The notes: generated from the sequence alone by a model not told the origin. Positions 1 through 7,103 are shown, numbered from the stretch's first letter. The stretch is DNA of 12,132 bases from Actinomycetota bacterium (GCA_026392265.1 JAPLCL010000026.1:1-12132); one strand, 5' to 3'. Made by a program: numbers and translations.

Positions 1-491
1 TCGTGGCTCTGGCGCTGGTCAACGGACCCGAGGTCGTGTTTCTCGACGAGATGACCACCGGCCTCGACCCAGCGGCGCGTCGCGTCGCCTGGGACCTCGT
101 ACGTCAGGTGCGTGACATGGGCACCACCGTGGTGCTCGTGACGCACTTCATGGAGGAAGCGGAGCGACTCTGCGACCGCATCGCGGTGATGGATGCAGGC
201 CACATCGTCGCCCAAGGTACTCCCCGGCAGCTGGTGGCCGACCATACGCGGTACGTCACTGTCAAGTTCTCCACCGACGCCGGGGACCTCGTCTGGCTGC
301 CCGAGGTGCGTGACGTCGAGAGCGTGGTGCGAGACGGCGGCCGCGTGGAGGTGCGCGGCAGCAGGGCGGTGCTGGCGCACGTCGCTGCCGCCCTTGTCGC
401 GCACGGCATCACGCCGCCGGACCTTCGCGTGGACCAGCCCACGCTCGAAGACGTCTTCCTGGCGCTGACGGGGCACGAGATGGAGGAGTAG
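1..491 (+). CDS. ABC transporter ATP-binding protein, C-terminal part (5' end outside window)
   Basis: This is the nucleotide-binding subunit of an export-type ABC transporter, acting on the cytoplasmic face of the membrane. About 162 residues are visible. The reading frame is open to the window edge, so the Walker A and signature motifs lie outside. Visible motifs are Walker B and the catalytic Glu (VVFLDE, near residue 12 of the visible part), the D-loop (GLDP) and the H-switch histidine (VTHFMEEAERLCDRIAVM). A C-terminal extension of about 70 residues follows, as in DrrA/CcmA-type exporters (DUF4162-like). The stop codon overlaps the GTG start of the permease gene by one base, so the two are almost certainly co-translated. 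The substrate cannot be told from sequence; drug, lipid or antibiotic export is typical of the family. The GTG at base 3 is an internal codon, not the true start. Confidence 0.93.
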   Translation, partial: VALALVNGPEVVFLDEMTTGLDPAARRVAWDLVRQVRDMGTTVVLVTHFMEEAERLCDRIAVMDAGHIVAQGTPRQLVADHTRYVTVKFSTDAGDLVWLPEVRDVESVVRDGGRVEVRGSRAVLAHVAAALVAHGITPPDLRVDQPTLEDVFLALTGHEMEE

Positions 492-1234
492 TGCCCATCG
501 TCTTCAAGATGACCTGGATCGAGATCAAGCTGCTGGCGCGCGAACCGGTGACGCTGGTCTTCTCGTTTGCTCTGCCCGTCCTCGTGCTCGTGGTGCTCGG
601 CGGGATCTTCGGCGACCAGACCATGGAGCGGGGAGCTTACCAGGGCGTCAAGATGATGGACTGGTACGTGCCGAGCTTCATCGCGCTGGTGATCGCCTCG
701 ATCGGCATGATCTCGCTGCCGGTGCACCTGTCGTCGTATCGCGAGCGTGGCGTGCTGCGCCGCTTCCGCGCCAGCGGCGTCACGGAGGCGGCCCTGCTGG
801 GCTCGCAGCTTCTCGTGAGTCTCAGCATCGCTCTCGTAGGGGCGGCCGCCATCACGATCCTCGGCATCTTCGCGTACGGTGCGCAGGCGGCCGTGGCGCC
901 GGCTGAGGTCGCGCTGAGCTACGTGGTCAGCACCTTCGCCTTCGTCGCCATCGGGGTGTTGCTCGCCTCGCTGGCGCCGACGGCTCGCGCGGCGCAGTCA
1001 GTCGGCCTGCTGCTTTGGTTCGTCATGCTGTTTGTGTCGGGCACGTCGGCGCCGCTCGACCTTCTGCCGCCGTGGATGGTCACTGTCGGTAAGGCGCTGC
1101 CGCTCTATCACTCCGTGCTTGCGGTGGTCGATCCCTGGATCGGGCGGGGCATGAACTGGACACAGCTGCTCATCGTCGCCGGCATCGGCGCGGTGGCCAC
1201 GGTGCTGAGTCTCCGCCTGTTCCGCTGGGAGTGA
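491..1234 (+). CDS. ABC-2 type transporter permease
   Basis: This 247-residue integral membrane protein is the transmembrane partner of the ATPase encoded just upstream. About six hydrophobic segments are visible, near residues 21-42, 60-80, 104-128, 140-163, 168-190 and 222-243. The cytoplasmic loop SYRERGVLRRFRASGV (about 82-97) is characteristic of ABC-2 permeases such as DrrB. The GTG start overlaps the ATPase stop by one base and is preceded by a good ribosome site, GGAGGAG-like, inside the end of the ATPase gene. With the ATPase it should form a two-gene exporter, with each subunit probably present as a dimer. The gene ends 7 bp before the convergent gene on the other strand, and there is no room for a conventional terminator. 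Substrate unknown. Confidence 0.93.
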   Translation: MPIVFKMTWIEIKLLAREPVTLVFSFALPVLVLVVLGGIFGDQTMERGAYQGVKMMDWYVPSFIALVIASIGMISLPVHLSSYRERGVLRRFRASGVTEAALLGSQLLVSLSIALVGAAAITILGIFAYGAQAAVAPAEVALSYVVSTFAFVAIGVLLASLAPTARAAQSVGLLLWFVMLFVSGTSAPLDLLPPWMVTVGKALPLYHSVLAVVDPWIGRGMNWTQLLIVAGIGAVATVLSLRLFRWE

Positions 1235-1241
1235 GACTCGC

Positions 1242-1877
1242 CTACAGCGCGTCCAGCACCTCGATGAGGCGCTTCTTGACGGCCGTCTGGACCTTCTTGA
1301 GTTCGGGCTCGCCGAAGAGCCAGACCTGCCCTACGGGGTCTGCCGTGGCGATCACGCTAGTGCCGTTCTCGGCGGGGATGACGGCCATCGGTAGCAGCAC
1401 CGCGCCGGGCGCCAGAGGGTCGATCTCGATCGTCTTCACGGCCGCTACTGGGGCCGTGACGTAGAGCAGCACGTACTCCTTGGGCAGCCGTTCGCTGATC
1501 TTCGGCCCCTTGACCTGGGCGATGATCTTGAAGCCCTTCTCTTCGAGCAGCTCCCTGAGGTGGGCAAGGGCGGCGCGCGGCGCCAGTGAGACCGCGCCGG
1601 CGGCGCGCCAGGCGCCGATTGCAGCGTGCTGCTCGGCGTCTTCGGGCGCCGGGAAGGTGGCGCGGAGATACTCGATGATCTCGTCCGAGTCGCTGAAGAT
1701 CTTGTCGCCGTCCTGCAGCATGGGGACGCCGGACTGGTCGGAGATGGCCATCACGTCGGCGCGCTCGTCGCGGTCGGCCTGAACGTTGACCGTGAGGTAC
1801 GTGAGGCCTAGCTCGGTCATCACCTGGCGTACCTGGTGGCAGTAGTGGCACCATTCAACCTGATAGAGCGTGAGCAT
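1242..1877 (-). CDS. Glutaredoxin/GST-N-like domain fused to a DUF302-like domain
   Basis: This 211-residue protein probably acts in the cytoplasm. Residues 1-75 form a glutaredoxin/GST-N fold: an N-terminal strand (MLTLYQ), a redox motif WCHYC (Cys10, Cys13), a cis-proline at VP (51-52), and SDSDEIIEYL at about 62-71. Residues 110-211 look like a DUF302 domain (KEYVLLYVTAPVAAVKTIEI, then a hydrophobic LLPMAVIP strand). The chosen ATG has GGAGG four bases upstream (1882-1886). An in-frame ATG 13 codons further upstream adds only a non-homologous, Arg-rich leader and was not chosen. The gene lies 57 bp downstream of the DUF255 gene on the same strand and may be co-transcribed with it. Both proteins carry a WCHxC redox motif. 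A role in thiol-disulfide exchange is inferred; the substrate and the function of DUF302 are unknown. Confidence 0.85.
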   Translation of the reverse strand: MLTLYQVEWCHYCHQVRQVMTELGLTYLTVNVQADRDERADVMAISDQSGVPMLQDGDKIFSDSDEIIEYLRATFPAPEDAEQHAAIGAWRAAGAVSLAPRAALAHLRELLEEKGFKIIAQVKGPKISERLPKEYVLLYVTAPVAAVKTIEIDPLAPGAVLLPMAVIPAENGTSVIATADPVGQVWLFGEPELKKVQTAVKKRLIEVLDAL

Positions 1878-1934
1878 CGTGCCTCCGTCGCGGGCTCGTT
1901 TCGGTGGTCGCCCCACATTCTCGCAGATTCCGAC

Positions 1935-3872
1935 TCAAGAAAGCGGCCGGCCGAGCTCGCCGGGGTCGGTGATGGGCGCCAAGCAGCTGGAGCCGCGACA
2001 TACGAAGGCGACTGGGGCCGCGGCGCGCTCGAAACCGGAGGCGGCCATCCGCTCCGCGTCGGCCGGGTCATCCTGGTCGAGAAACTGCACGGTGCGAAGT
2101 GGCCGCGGTGCAGCCAGCGCGGCGTCGTGCAGCCGCTCGGCCGCGGCATCACCGCGGTGCCCTACGACGACGATATGGTCTGGCCGTTCCAGGTAGCGGA
2201 GCAGCGCCTGTCCGTAGAGCGCGGCGGCGACGCCGAGCTCCCCGTAGTGCATCGCCCACGCCGTGAGGATCTCGCGGGCGCGGTCGCGCCAGGTGCTCTC
2301 GCCGGTGTACGCCTCGAGGCGCAGAAGCACCTCCGCCATGAGCGCGTTCTCCTCGAGTACGGGCAGCGGGCGCGCCAGAAGCCCGGCGCTGACGCCGGGC
2401 TCGGCCAGACGGTCGTGCAGGCGGCCGTCGGCGGCGCGCAGGTGCCGGCCGGCCCAGTCGGCGAGCGCCTGCGCGCCCTCCAGCCACTGCCGCTCGGCCG
2501 TGACCTCGTAGGCATCGAGCAGGGCCGCCGCCATCGTCGCCTGGTCGACGAGCAACGGTGCGCCGGCGCCGGGCTCGCCGGCCGGCGTGAGGTAGTGCGC
2601 CATCGAGACGTCGTGGCGGCCGTGCTCGCGGAGAAAGCCCAGCAGCTCCAGCGCGCGCTCCGTGAGCTCGGGGCGCCGGAGCACGAACGCCGCGCGCAGC
2701 AGCGCTCGCGCCGCCAGCGCGTTCCAGTCCACGTACACCGTGCGGTCCACAAAGGGCGCGGGCAGCTCGGCGCGCCCGGAGGCATCGAGGCGGTAGTAGT
2801 GCTCGTCCGCGTCCTGGCTGCCGCCAAAGGCCGGCGGATCCGCGCGCCACAGCGTGGCAAGAAGGTAGTCGATCGTGCCTGCCGCGGCACCGCCATAGAG
2901 GGCCACGGGGCCGAAGCCGGCGTGGGTGGCCCCGTCTCCGCCGGGCCCGTCCGCCCTCGCCAGTACCGCGGCCTCGAGGTACAGGCTTGCCAGGCGCGCG
3001 TTGTCTTCCAGCATCTTCTCGTAGTGGGGGACGTTCCAGTCGCGCCGCGTGGCGTAGCGGAAGAACCCTCCGGCAATATGATCATAGAGGCCGCCGGCTG
3101 CCATGCCCTCCAGAGTGGTACGCACCACCTCACGCACGCGCCTCGGCGTCACGAGCGCGCTGGTGTGGGGCGCGACGTGCAGCGGGTCCCTGTCGCCGCG
3201 CAGCTCCGCGAAGGCGAGCACGAACGCGAACACGTCCGGCTGCGGGAACTTGGGGTCGGCGCCCAGGCCGCCGTGCAGCGGGTCGAAGGCGCGCACGATC
3301 TGCAGGGCGATCTCCGCCGGGATGTCGCCGGGAACATCACGATCGCCGTCGAAGTCCGGCGCGGAGCGGTCGCCACGGCGCGGCGCTCCGCCGAGATGGG
3401 CGAGCGCCGCCTCCCTGTCGGCGTACTGGGCGTGGTCTGCCGAGCCGAGCGTCAGGAGCGCCGTCCGGTTGGCGGCGAAGAACTCACGCACCCGTTCCAG
3501 AGCCTGCAGGAGCTGGTCGGGCGGCATGTAAGTGGCGCCGGTGAGCGGGTCGCCGCTGGCCGCCAGGAAGGCGGTCGTCGGCCAGCCGCCCATGTTGTAG
3601 CGGCGGTTCACGTCCGGGTGGCGGTCATTGTCCACGCGGATCGGCACGAAGTGCTCGTTGATGGCCGCGATCACGCGGGGGTCTGAGTAGCTCGTCTCGT
3701 CCATGACGTGGCACCAATGGCACCAGACGGCGGAGAGCGAGAGCAAGATGGGGCGCTCGAGCTCGCGCGCCTCGGCGAAGGCCGGTTCACCCCACGGGCG
3801 CCACTTGATGTCGTGGGCGCGGTTGGGGCGCGGTGAGAAGCGAAAGTCGGTGTCGCCGTCCATACGCTGCAC
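1935..3872 (-). CDS. DUF255 thioredoxin-domain protein (YyaL/SPATA20 family)
   Basis: This protein of about 645 residues has the normal family length. The N-terminal thioredoxin-like domain carries the invariant WCHWCHVM motif (Cys51, Cys54) and the cis-proline region GGWPTTAF (95-102), preceded by a typical WRPWGEPAF segment (24-32). The remainder is an alpha/alpha-barrel region like the family of 6-hairpin sugar enzymes, with the conserved stretches DPKFPQPD (206-213), GGLYDHIAGGFFRY (260-273) and VPHYEKMLEDNARL (281-294). Near the C-terminus is a Cys pair (VCRGSSCLAP) that also recurs in the family. Biochemical function is not established; a redox or chaperone role is inferred. The start is either GTG at 3872 (GAGGG 3 bp upstream) or ATG three codons later. 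It is divergent from the C45 hydrolase gene, with only 45 bp between them. A long open frame on the opposite strand is a GC-driven shadow. Confidence 0.95.
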   Translation of the reverse strand: MQRMDGDTDFRFSPRPNRAHDIKWRPWGEPAFAEARELERPILLSLSAVWCHWCHVMDETSYSDPRVIAAINEHFVPIRVDNDRHPDVNRRYNMGGWPTTAFLAASGDPLTGATYMPPDQLLQALERVREFFAANRTALLTLGSADHAQYADREAALAHLGGAPRRGDRSAPDFDGDRDVPGDIPAEIALQIVRAFDPLHGGLGADPKFPQPDVFAFVLAFAELRGDRDPLHVAPHTSALVTPRRVREVVRTTLEGMAAGGLYDHIAGGFFRYATRRDWNVPHYEKMLEDNARLASLYLEAAVLARADGPGGDGATHAGFGPVALYGGAAAGTIDYLLATLWRADPPAFGGSQDADEHYYRLDASGRAELPAPFVDRTVYVDWNALAARALLRAAFVLRRPELTERALELLGFLREHGRHDVSMAHYLTPAGEPGAGAPLLVDQATMAAALLDAYEVTAERQWLEGAQALADWAGRHLRAADGRLHDRLAEPGVSAGLLARPLPVLEENALMAEVLLRLEAYTGESTWRDRAREILTAWAMHYGELGVAAALYGQALLRYLERPDHIVVVGHRGDAAAERLHDAALAAPRPLRTVQFLDQDDPADAERMAASGFERAAAPVAFVCRGSSCLAPITDPGELGRPLS

Positions 3873-3917
3873 ATTCCCTCACGGAATCCGTCCGAATCGC
3901 GGTAGGATGCTGTCGGC

Positions 3918-4976
3918 ATGGCTGCGGAGCTTCCCTACATCGAGGCGAAAGGCACCTACCGCGAGGTGGGGCGGCAGATTGGCGAGGCCGAGCGCGAGCT
4001 CGTACTCTGTGAGCTGGACTACTACGGGGCGCAGTTCGTTTCATTGGCGGGCTTCAGCTTCGCCGCAGCGGTGGAGCGCGCCCGCCCCTACCTGAAGCCG
4101 GCCGAGGAGGCCGTGCCGCAGGTCGTCGACCAGCTGCGCGGCTTGGCCGAGGGCGCCGGCGTCCCGTTCGACGACCTGTTCGCGGCCAACTGCAACGAGG
4201 AGTTCACGTGTCTGCCCGAGCAGGCCGAGCGGCCCGAGCACTGCACGTCGTTCGCGTTGCAGGCCGGCGGCCGTACCGTGGCCGGCCACAACGAAGACTG
4301 GTACCCGGGCGACATCGAGTGCCTCACCGTGCGCCACGTCACGCTCAGCGACGGTACGAGCTATCTGAGCGCGGGGCCGGCCGGCAACCTGCCCATCACC
4401 GGCGTCACGTCACACGGCCTGTGCGGCGGCGCCAACACGCTGTATTCCTGGGATCTCGGCGTCGGCGTGCCCAACAACCTGCTGCTGGCGTCGCTGTTCG
4501 CGTGCCGAAGCCTCGAAGACGTCCGCCACCGCATCGCCGCCACGCCTCGTGCCCGCGGCTCGAATCATCTGCTTGCCGACGCCGCCGGCCGCATCTGGGA
4601 CATCGAGACCACGGCGAGCAAGCTTGCCTGGCTTGACGGTGGCGCGTGCTTCGCACACACTAACCACTACGTGACGCCAGAGCTCGCGCCGCAGGACGCG
4701 ACGACGTCGGAGGGCACCTACAAACGGCGGGCACGCGCGGAGGAGCTCCTTGCCGCGGGCCTCGAGGCCGGCCAAGACGCGGTCCGGCTGGGGCAGGCTG
4801 TGCTCTGCGACCACGCCAACGCGCCGTCCTCCATCTGCGCGCACTGGAACGACGACGACCCCGACCCGGACCAGAGCGTGACGACCGCCAGCATGCTCTG
4901 GGAGCCGGTCGAGCGCCGCGTGCACGTGGCCGTCGGTCAGCCCTGCGAGCACGCCTACGTGACGTACTCGCTCTAA
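3918..4976 (+). CDS. C45-family Ntn-hydrolase (acyl-CoA:6-APA acyltransferase-like)
   Basis: This 352-residue protein is of the autoproteolytic Ntn-hydrolase type related to penicillin acyltransferase and C45 peptidases. The expected self-cleavage site is Cys109 in EHCTSFAL, which would become the N-terminal nucleophile of the beta chain. It is followed by GHNEDW (123-128), whose Asn/Asp/Trp are typical of the active site, and by a Gly-rich stretch (GAGPAGNLPITG type) around 150-160. SRGSNHLLAD-like residues (about 213-222) are also characteristic. Family members cleave or form amide bonds of acyl or peptide substrates; the true substrate here is unknown. No signal peptide is visible. The ribosome site is weak (TAGGA about 10 bp upstream). 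The stop overlaps by 3-4 bases the end of the convergent aldo/keto reductase pseudogene. Confidence 0.9.
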   Translation: MAAELPYIEAKGTYREVGRQIGEAERELVLCELDYYGAQFVSLAGFSFAAAVERARPYLKPAEEAVPQVVDQLRGLAEGAGVPFDDLFAANCNEEFTCLPEQAERPEHCTSFALQAGGRTVAGHNEDWYPGDIECLTVRHVTLSDGTSYLSAGPAGNLPITGVTSHGLCGGANTLYSWDLGVGVPNNLLLASLFACRSLEDVRHRIAATPRARGSNHLLADAAGRIWDIETTASKLAWLDGGACFAHTNHYVTPELAPQDATTSEGTYKRRARAEELLAAGLEAGQDAVRLGQAVLCDHANAPSSICAHWNDDDPDPDQSVTTASMLWEPVERRVHVAVGQPCEHAYVTYSL

Positions 4977-5481
4977 CAGGCTGGGCGCGGGTCGGCCGGC
5001 CCTCCGCCGGCTTCTGTCGCTCGAACGGCGCCGGCGTTCTCCGCGAGGTCTTCGTCGGTCAGCTCGAGAGACGCGGCGCCGATCCATCCGTTCACCTGCT
5101 CCGCCGTGCGGGCGCCCACAATCGCGCCGCTCACTCCCGGCCAGTGGATCTGGAACAGGTGACGCTGTCCAAGCCGAGGCGGTGCAGCGAGTCCTGGAGC
5201 CGTGCCGGACGGTGTGCGGCGTGACAATGCGCTCGGCATCGCGCATGGGATCGGCGGCGTCCCACTCCAGGCCGCACTTGGTGAAGATGAGAGGCCGGGC
5301 GGCGGCGGGCAGAGCCCGCACGGCCCGGCCGACGACCTCCTCGGCGTGCCCGAGTCCGTAGATGGCGGCCGTGTCGATCCAGTTCACGCCCAAGTCGACA
5401 GCGTGGTGGATCGCCCGGATCGACAGGTCTTCGGCCTGCGCGCCCCAGCCAAACGCCCAGCCGCCGCCGTTCCGCCGACAC
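4973..5481 (-). pseudogene. Aldo/keto reductase remnant (frameshifted, internally deleted, 5'-truncated)
   Basis: Pieces of one aldo/keto reductase lie in order in three minus-strand frames. From 5481 to about 5207 there is a GGGWAFGWGAQ-type N-terminal region, then NWIDTAAIYGLGH with the catalytic Asp and Tyr, and IFTKCG with the catalytic Lys. Around 5200-5207 the frame shifts to LQDSLHRLGLD. It shifts again near 5160-5166 to HLFQIHWP, with the catalytic His. That piece joins directly to GAIVGARTAEQVNGW and a normal C-terminus ending at 4973. The residues that should lie between HWP and GAIVGART, roughly 150 (beta strands 5-8 of the barrel), are missing at about 5133-5142. About 20-30 N-terminal residues are also absent, and the remnant abuts the stop of the cysteine dioxygenase gene. 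The remnant is about 509 bp against roughly 950-1000 bp for an intact gene. Frameshifts alone could be sequencing errors; the deletion cannot. Confidence 0.85.
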
Positions 5482-5484
5482 GGG

Positions 5485-6042
5485 TCAGGCCAGGTCGTCG
5501 GCGAGCGTGTAGCGCAGGGGGCGGCGCTCAGTCTCGGCAGAGTCGGTGGAATAGACGACGAGCTCGGTCAGCGGTGGCGCGTACACGTGCAGTGTCACGA
5601 GGTCCTCCGCGGCCGTATTGACGAGCTGATGGATCCCGTCATGATCGACGCCGGTCTGGCCACCGGGCATCACGCGCTCCTCGGCGACAAGCTCGACCGG
5701 GCCGGTGCCCGCGGGCCTGCCCGCGGCCGCCACGAACACGCGCGACGTGAGCTCACCGCGATGCACGCGGATAGCGTTGAGCGAACCGGCGTGGTCGTGG
5801 ATCGTGGATGCGTGCCCCGGCTTCCAGCAGAGGACGAGCAGCTCGAAATCGGCGGAGCGGCACACCAGATTACGGGCATACGTGTTCGCCGCGAAGCAGG
5901 CGCGGGTCTCGATAAGCTCATCGGAGAGGGTCAGCCGGTGCGTGAGGTCCATGAGCCGCTCGTGGGTGAGTGACCCCAGCGGCTCGCGGCTCATCTCAAA
6001 GAGGAATCCCTCGAGACTCAGGTACGGGCTCACTTCATTCAT
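5485..6042 (-). CDS. Cysteine dioxygenase type I (cupin)
   Basis: This 185-residue cytosolic non-haem Fe(II) enzyme oxidises L-cysteine with O2 to cysteine sulfinate (EC 1.13.11.20 in the family). The iron triad is visible as His82 and His84 in IHDHAGS and His138 in GIHQLVN. YARNLV (55-60) supplies the Arg that binds the substrate carboxylate in characterised enzymes, and HVYAPPL (152-158) supplies the conserved Tyr. Like other bacterial enzymes it has a Gly (Gly86) where mammals have the crosslinking Cys. Length is normal. The ATG has a TAGG-type ribosome site about 8 bp upstream. It lies upstream of, and transcribed toward, the dead aldo/keto reductase gene. A related thiol dioxygenase (for example 3-mercaptopropionate) is possible, but the Arg in YARN favours cysteine. 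Confidence 0.9.
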   Translation of the reverse strand: MNEVSPYLSLEGFLFEMSREPLGSLTHERLMDLTHRLTLSDELIETRACFAANTYARNLVCRSADFELLVLCWKPGHASTIHDHAGSLNAIRVHRGELTSRVFVAAAGRPAGTGPVELVAEERVMPGGQTGVDHDGIHQLVNTAAEDLVTLHVYAPPLTELVVYSTDSAETERRPLRYTLADDLA

Positions 6043-6115
6043 GCGCCGGGCCTACCCGCGCCCTCCCGGTGACAAACGTAGCTGTGCGGTGCGACCGCGC
6101 CGCGAAACCTCAGCC

Positions 6116-6316
6116 TCAGCCGAAGCCGCTGCTGCGCTGCGGAGCGCCGCACGACGGGTCGGTGAGCGACCCGTTACGCAGGAAGCTGGAGAAGGTCTGG
6201 CGGATGTTCTGCGACTGGCACTCGGGGCAGCGCTTCTGCTTCTCGCGGATCGCCACGCGAGTCAGCACTTCGAAGCCGTGGCCGCAGTCGCGGCAGACGA
6301 GGTCGATCTGAGCCAT
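6116..6316 (-). CDS. FmdB-type zinc ribbon protein
   Basis: This 66-residue protein has a small zinc ribbon at the N-terminus: Cys8 and Cys11 in CRDCGHGFEVL, and Cys30 and Cys33 in CPECQSQNI. This is the pattern of FmdB/CxxC regulatory family proteins. The tail (TFSSFLRNGSLTDPSCGAPQRSSGFG) contains one extra Cys. The start codon overlaps the ferredoxin stop (TGATG), and a GGGGGTG ribosome site lies in the end of the ferredoxin gene. It is the last gene of the ArsR-DUF2892-ferredoxin-FmdB operon. Family members were first noted next to formamidase and formylmethanofuran dehydrogenase genes, but their function is mostly unproven. Confidence 0.88.
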   Translation of the reverse strand: MAQIDLVCRDCGHGFEVLTRVAIREKQKRCPECQSQNIRQTFSSFLRNGSLTDPSCGAPQRSSGFG

Positions 6317-6513
6317 CAGAGCACCCCCACTTCGTCGCGGACCCGTGAGAACACGCGGCAGGCCTGCGTGCAGGCGCCGCAATCTGTGCAGAGCTCGTCG
6401 TCGATCCGCGGTGCCGAGTAGATGTCGTCCTGGATGATGGCGCCCTCGGGGCAGGAGTTCACCGCAGGGCAGGGGTGGTTCTGAGGGCAGGCGTGAACGT
6501 TGACGTCGATCAT
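6316..6513 (-). CDS. Small ferredoxin with atypical first cluster motif
   Basis: This 65-residue iron-sulfur protein has seven cysteines. The second motif is standard (CTDCGACTQACR: Cys42, 45, 48, 52). The first is unusual: Cys9, then five residues, Cys15, five residues, and Cys21 followed by Pro (ACPQNHPCPAVNSCPEGAI). By ferredoxin topology Cys42/45/48 plus Cys21 would hold one [4Fe-4S] cluster, leaving Cys9, Cys15 and Cys52 for the other. That could be a 3Fe cluster, a cluster with a non-Cys ligand, or no cluster at all. The last Cys also lacks the usual following Pro. The ATG has GGGAG 8 bp upstream. It sits between the DUF2892 gene (19 bp gap) and the FmdB gene (1 bp overlap). It probably carries electrons for an unidentified partner. 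Confidence 0.9.
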   Translation of the reverse strand: MIDVNVHACPQNHPCPAVNSCPEGAIIQDDIYSAPRIDDELCTDCGACTQACRVFSRVRDEVGVL

Positions 6514-6532
6514 GAAGGTTCTCCCGGTGACG

Positions 6533-6742
6533 TTACTTGGACGTGTCGAGGCCGACCAGCCGGTACAGCAGGCACGAGCCAGTGGCGGCGGTGAAGAGCA
6601 GGACGACGCCGATGAGGGCCGCGACGATGCCCAGCGGTTTGGCCGACGTCAGGCCGAGGCCGGCAAATGAGGCGACAAGGAGGCCGGCGCCCAGGACTCC
6701 CCGGACTACGCGGTCGGTGGTGCCTTCGTTCTTGGTGAGCAT
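6533..6742 (-). CDS. DUF2892 (YgaP-type) membrane protein
   Basis: This 69-residue protein has the DUF2892 layout: a short polar N-terminus (MLTKNEGTTDR), one hydrophobic segment near residues 16-31 and a second near 36-52. Then comes the conserved TGSCLLYRLVGL (54-65), where family members have CPLYxLLGI with the same Cys. In the family this domain anchors rhodanese YgaP to the membrane or stands alone, often beside rhodanese or ArsR-type genes, which suggests sulfur handling. The start is ATG with an AAAGG/TAGG ribosome site. It begins 7 bp after the ArsR gene stop and so lies in the same operon. No rhodanese domain is encoded here. Confidence 0.9.
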   Translation of the reverse strand: MLTKNEGTTDRVVRGVLGAGLLVASFAGLGLTSAKPLGIVAALIGVVLLFTAATGSCLLYRLVGLDTSK

Positions 6743-6749
6743 GGTGATC

Positions 6750-7076
6750 CTACCTTTCGGGGGCGAGGATACGCGCGCGCTGGGCGAGCTCGTGACCGAG
6801 GATCTCGTCGATGAGCGCGCAGGCCTCAGAGAGCCGCGGGTCGACGACCTCCCAGAGCACGCGGCCGTCCTGACGAGAACGCTTGACGAGGCCCTCGCGC
6901 TGGAGCACAGCGAGGTGCTGCGATACGTTCGGTCTGCTGACGTCGAGCAACTCGGCCAGCTCGCTGCCCGTGCGCGGCTCCCCGCAGAGGAGATGCATGA
7001 GCTCGTGGCGGGCCGGGTTGGCCAGTGCCGCGAACACCGCGGCGTGGATGGCGTAGCGCTGTCGGTCGTAGTTCAT
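6750..7076 (-). CDS. ArsR-family winged-helix transcriptional regulator
   Basis: This 108-residue DNA-binding regulator spans the whole ArsR/SmtB fold. FAALANPARHELMHLL (15-30) is the alpha2 region, GSELAELLDVSRPNVSQHLAVLQREGLV (37-64) is the helix-turn-helix with the recognition helix at SRPNVSQHLAVL, and SRQDGRVLWEVV is the wing. The classic metal motif CVCD is absent; the only cysteines are Cys31 and Cys86. A Cys pair like this could sense thiol or persulfide oxidation, but this is inference, and the positions do not align exactly with BigR/SqrR as I recall them. The start was placed at MNYDRQ, because the longer open frame adds 14 residues read from the presumed operator. It is the first gene of a four-gene operon and probably represses its own promoter. 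Confidence 0.9.
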   Translation of the reverse strand: MNYDRQRYAIHAAVFAALANPARHELMHLLCGEPRTGSELAELLDVSRPNVSQHLAVLQREGLVKRSRQDGRVLWEVVDPRLSEACALIDEILGHELAQRARILAPER

Positions 7077-7085
7077 GACACCATT

Positions 7086-7103
7086 ATTGCCGAGTTTCGC
7101 AAT
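7086..7103. promoter_or_regulatory. Candidate ArsR operator (ATTGC-N8-GCAAT)
   Basis: The 18-bp inverted repeat ATTGCCGAGTTTCGCAAT has 5-bp arms around 8 bp. It lies between, and partly over, the -35 and -10 of the proposed arsR promoter. That geometry suits repression by the ArsR dimer. A further GGCAAT at 7114-7119 matches the inverse of ATTGCC at 7086-7091 and could be an outer half-site. It could also influence the divergent osmC-like gene. Confidence 0.5.

Noticed and set aside
1223..1249. Nested inverted repeat (CGCTG...CAGCG around GAGT-GAG-ACTC) over the two convergent stop codons
   Set aside because: Short, interrupted stems with no T-tract. It could aid bidirectional termination, but chance in GC-rich DNA is equally likely.
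1836..3686. A 616-codon open frame on the + strand
   Set aside because: It lies antisense to the DUF255 gene, whose conserved motifs are unmistakable. Its translation is Arg/Gly/Val-rich with no recognisable domain, typical of third-position GC shadows.
3874..3917. Possible -10 (TAGGAT at 3903-3908) for the C45 hydrolase gene
   Set aside because: Only 4/6 match, with no acceptable -35 at the correct spacing.
4995..5011. Hairpin GCCGGC-CCTCC-GCCGGC followed by TTCTGT, a possible terminator for the C45 gene
   Set aside because: Short stem with no real T-run, and explained by Gly/Pro/Ala codons at the end of the aldo/keto reductase remnant.
4410..5393. A 327-codon minus-strand open frame
   Set aside because: Only the first third is real aldo/keto reductase sequence. 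After the frameshift it runs antisense through the C45 hydrolase gene, so it is part of the pseudogene, not a gene.
6086..6098. GCGGT-GCG-ACCGC hairpin between the FmdB and cysteine dioxygenase genes
   Set aside because: Small stem without a U-tract. The 73-bp gap shows no convincing promoter or terminator.
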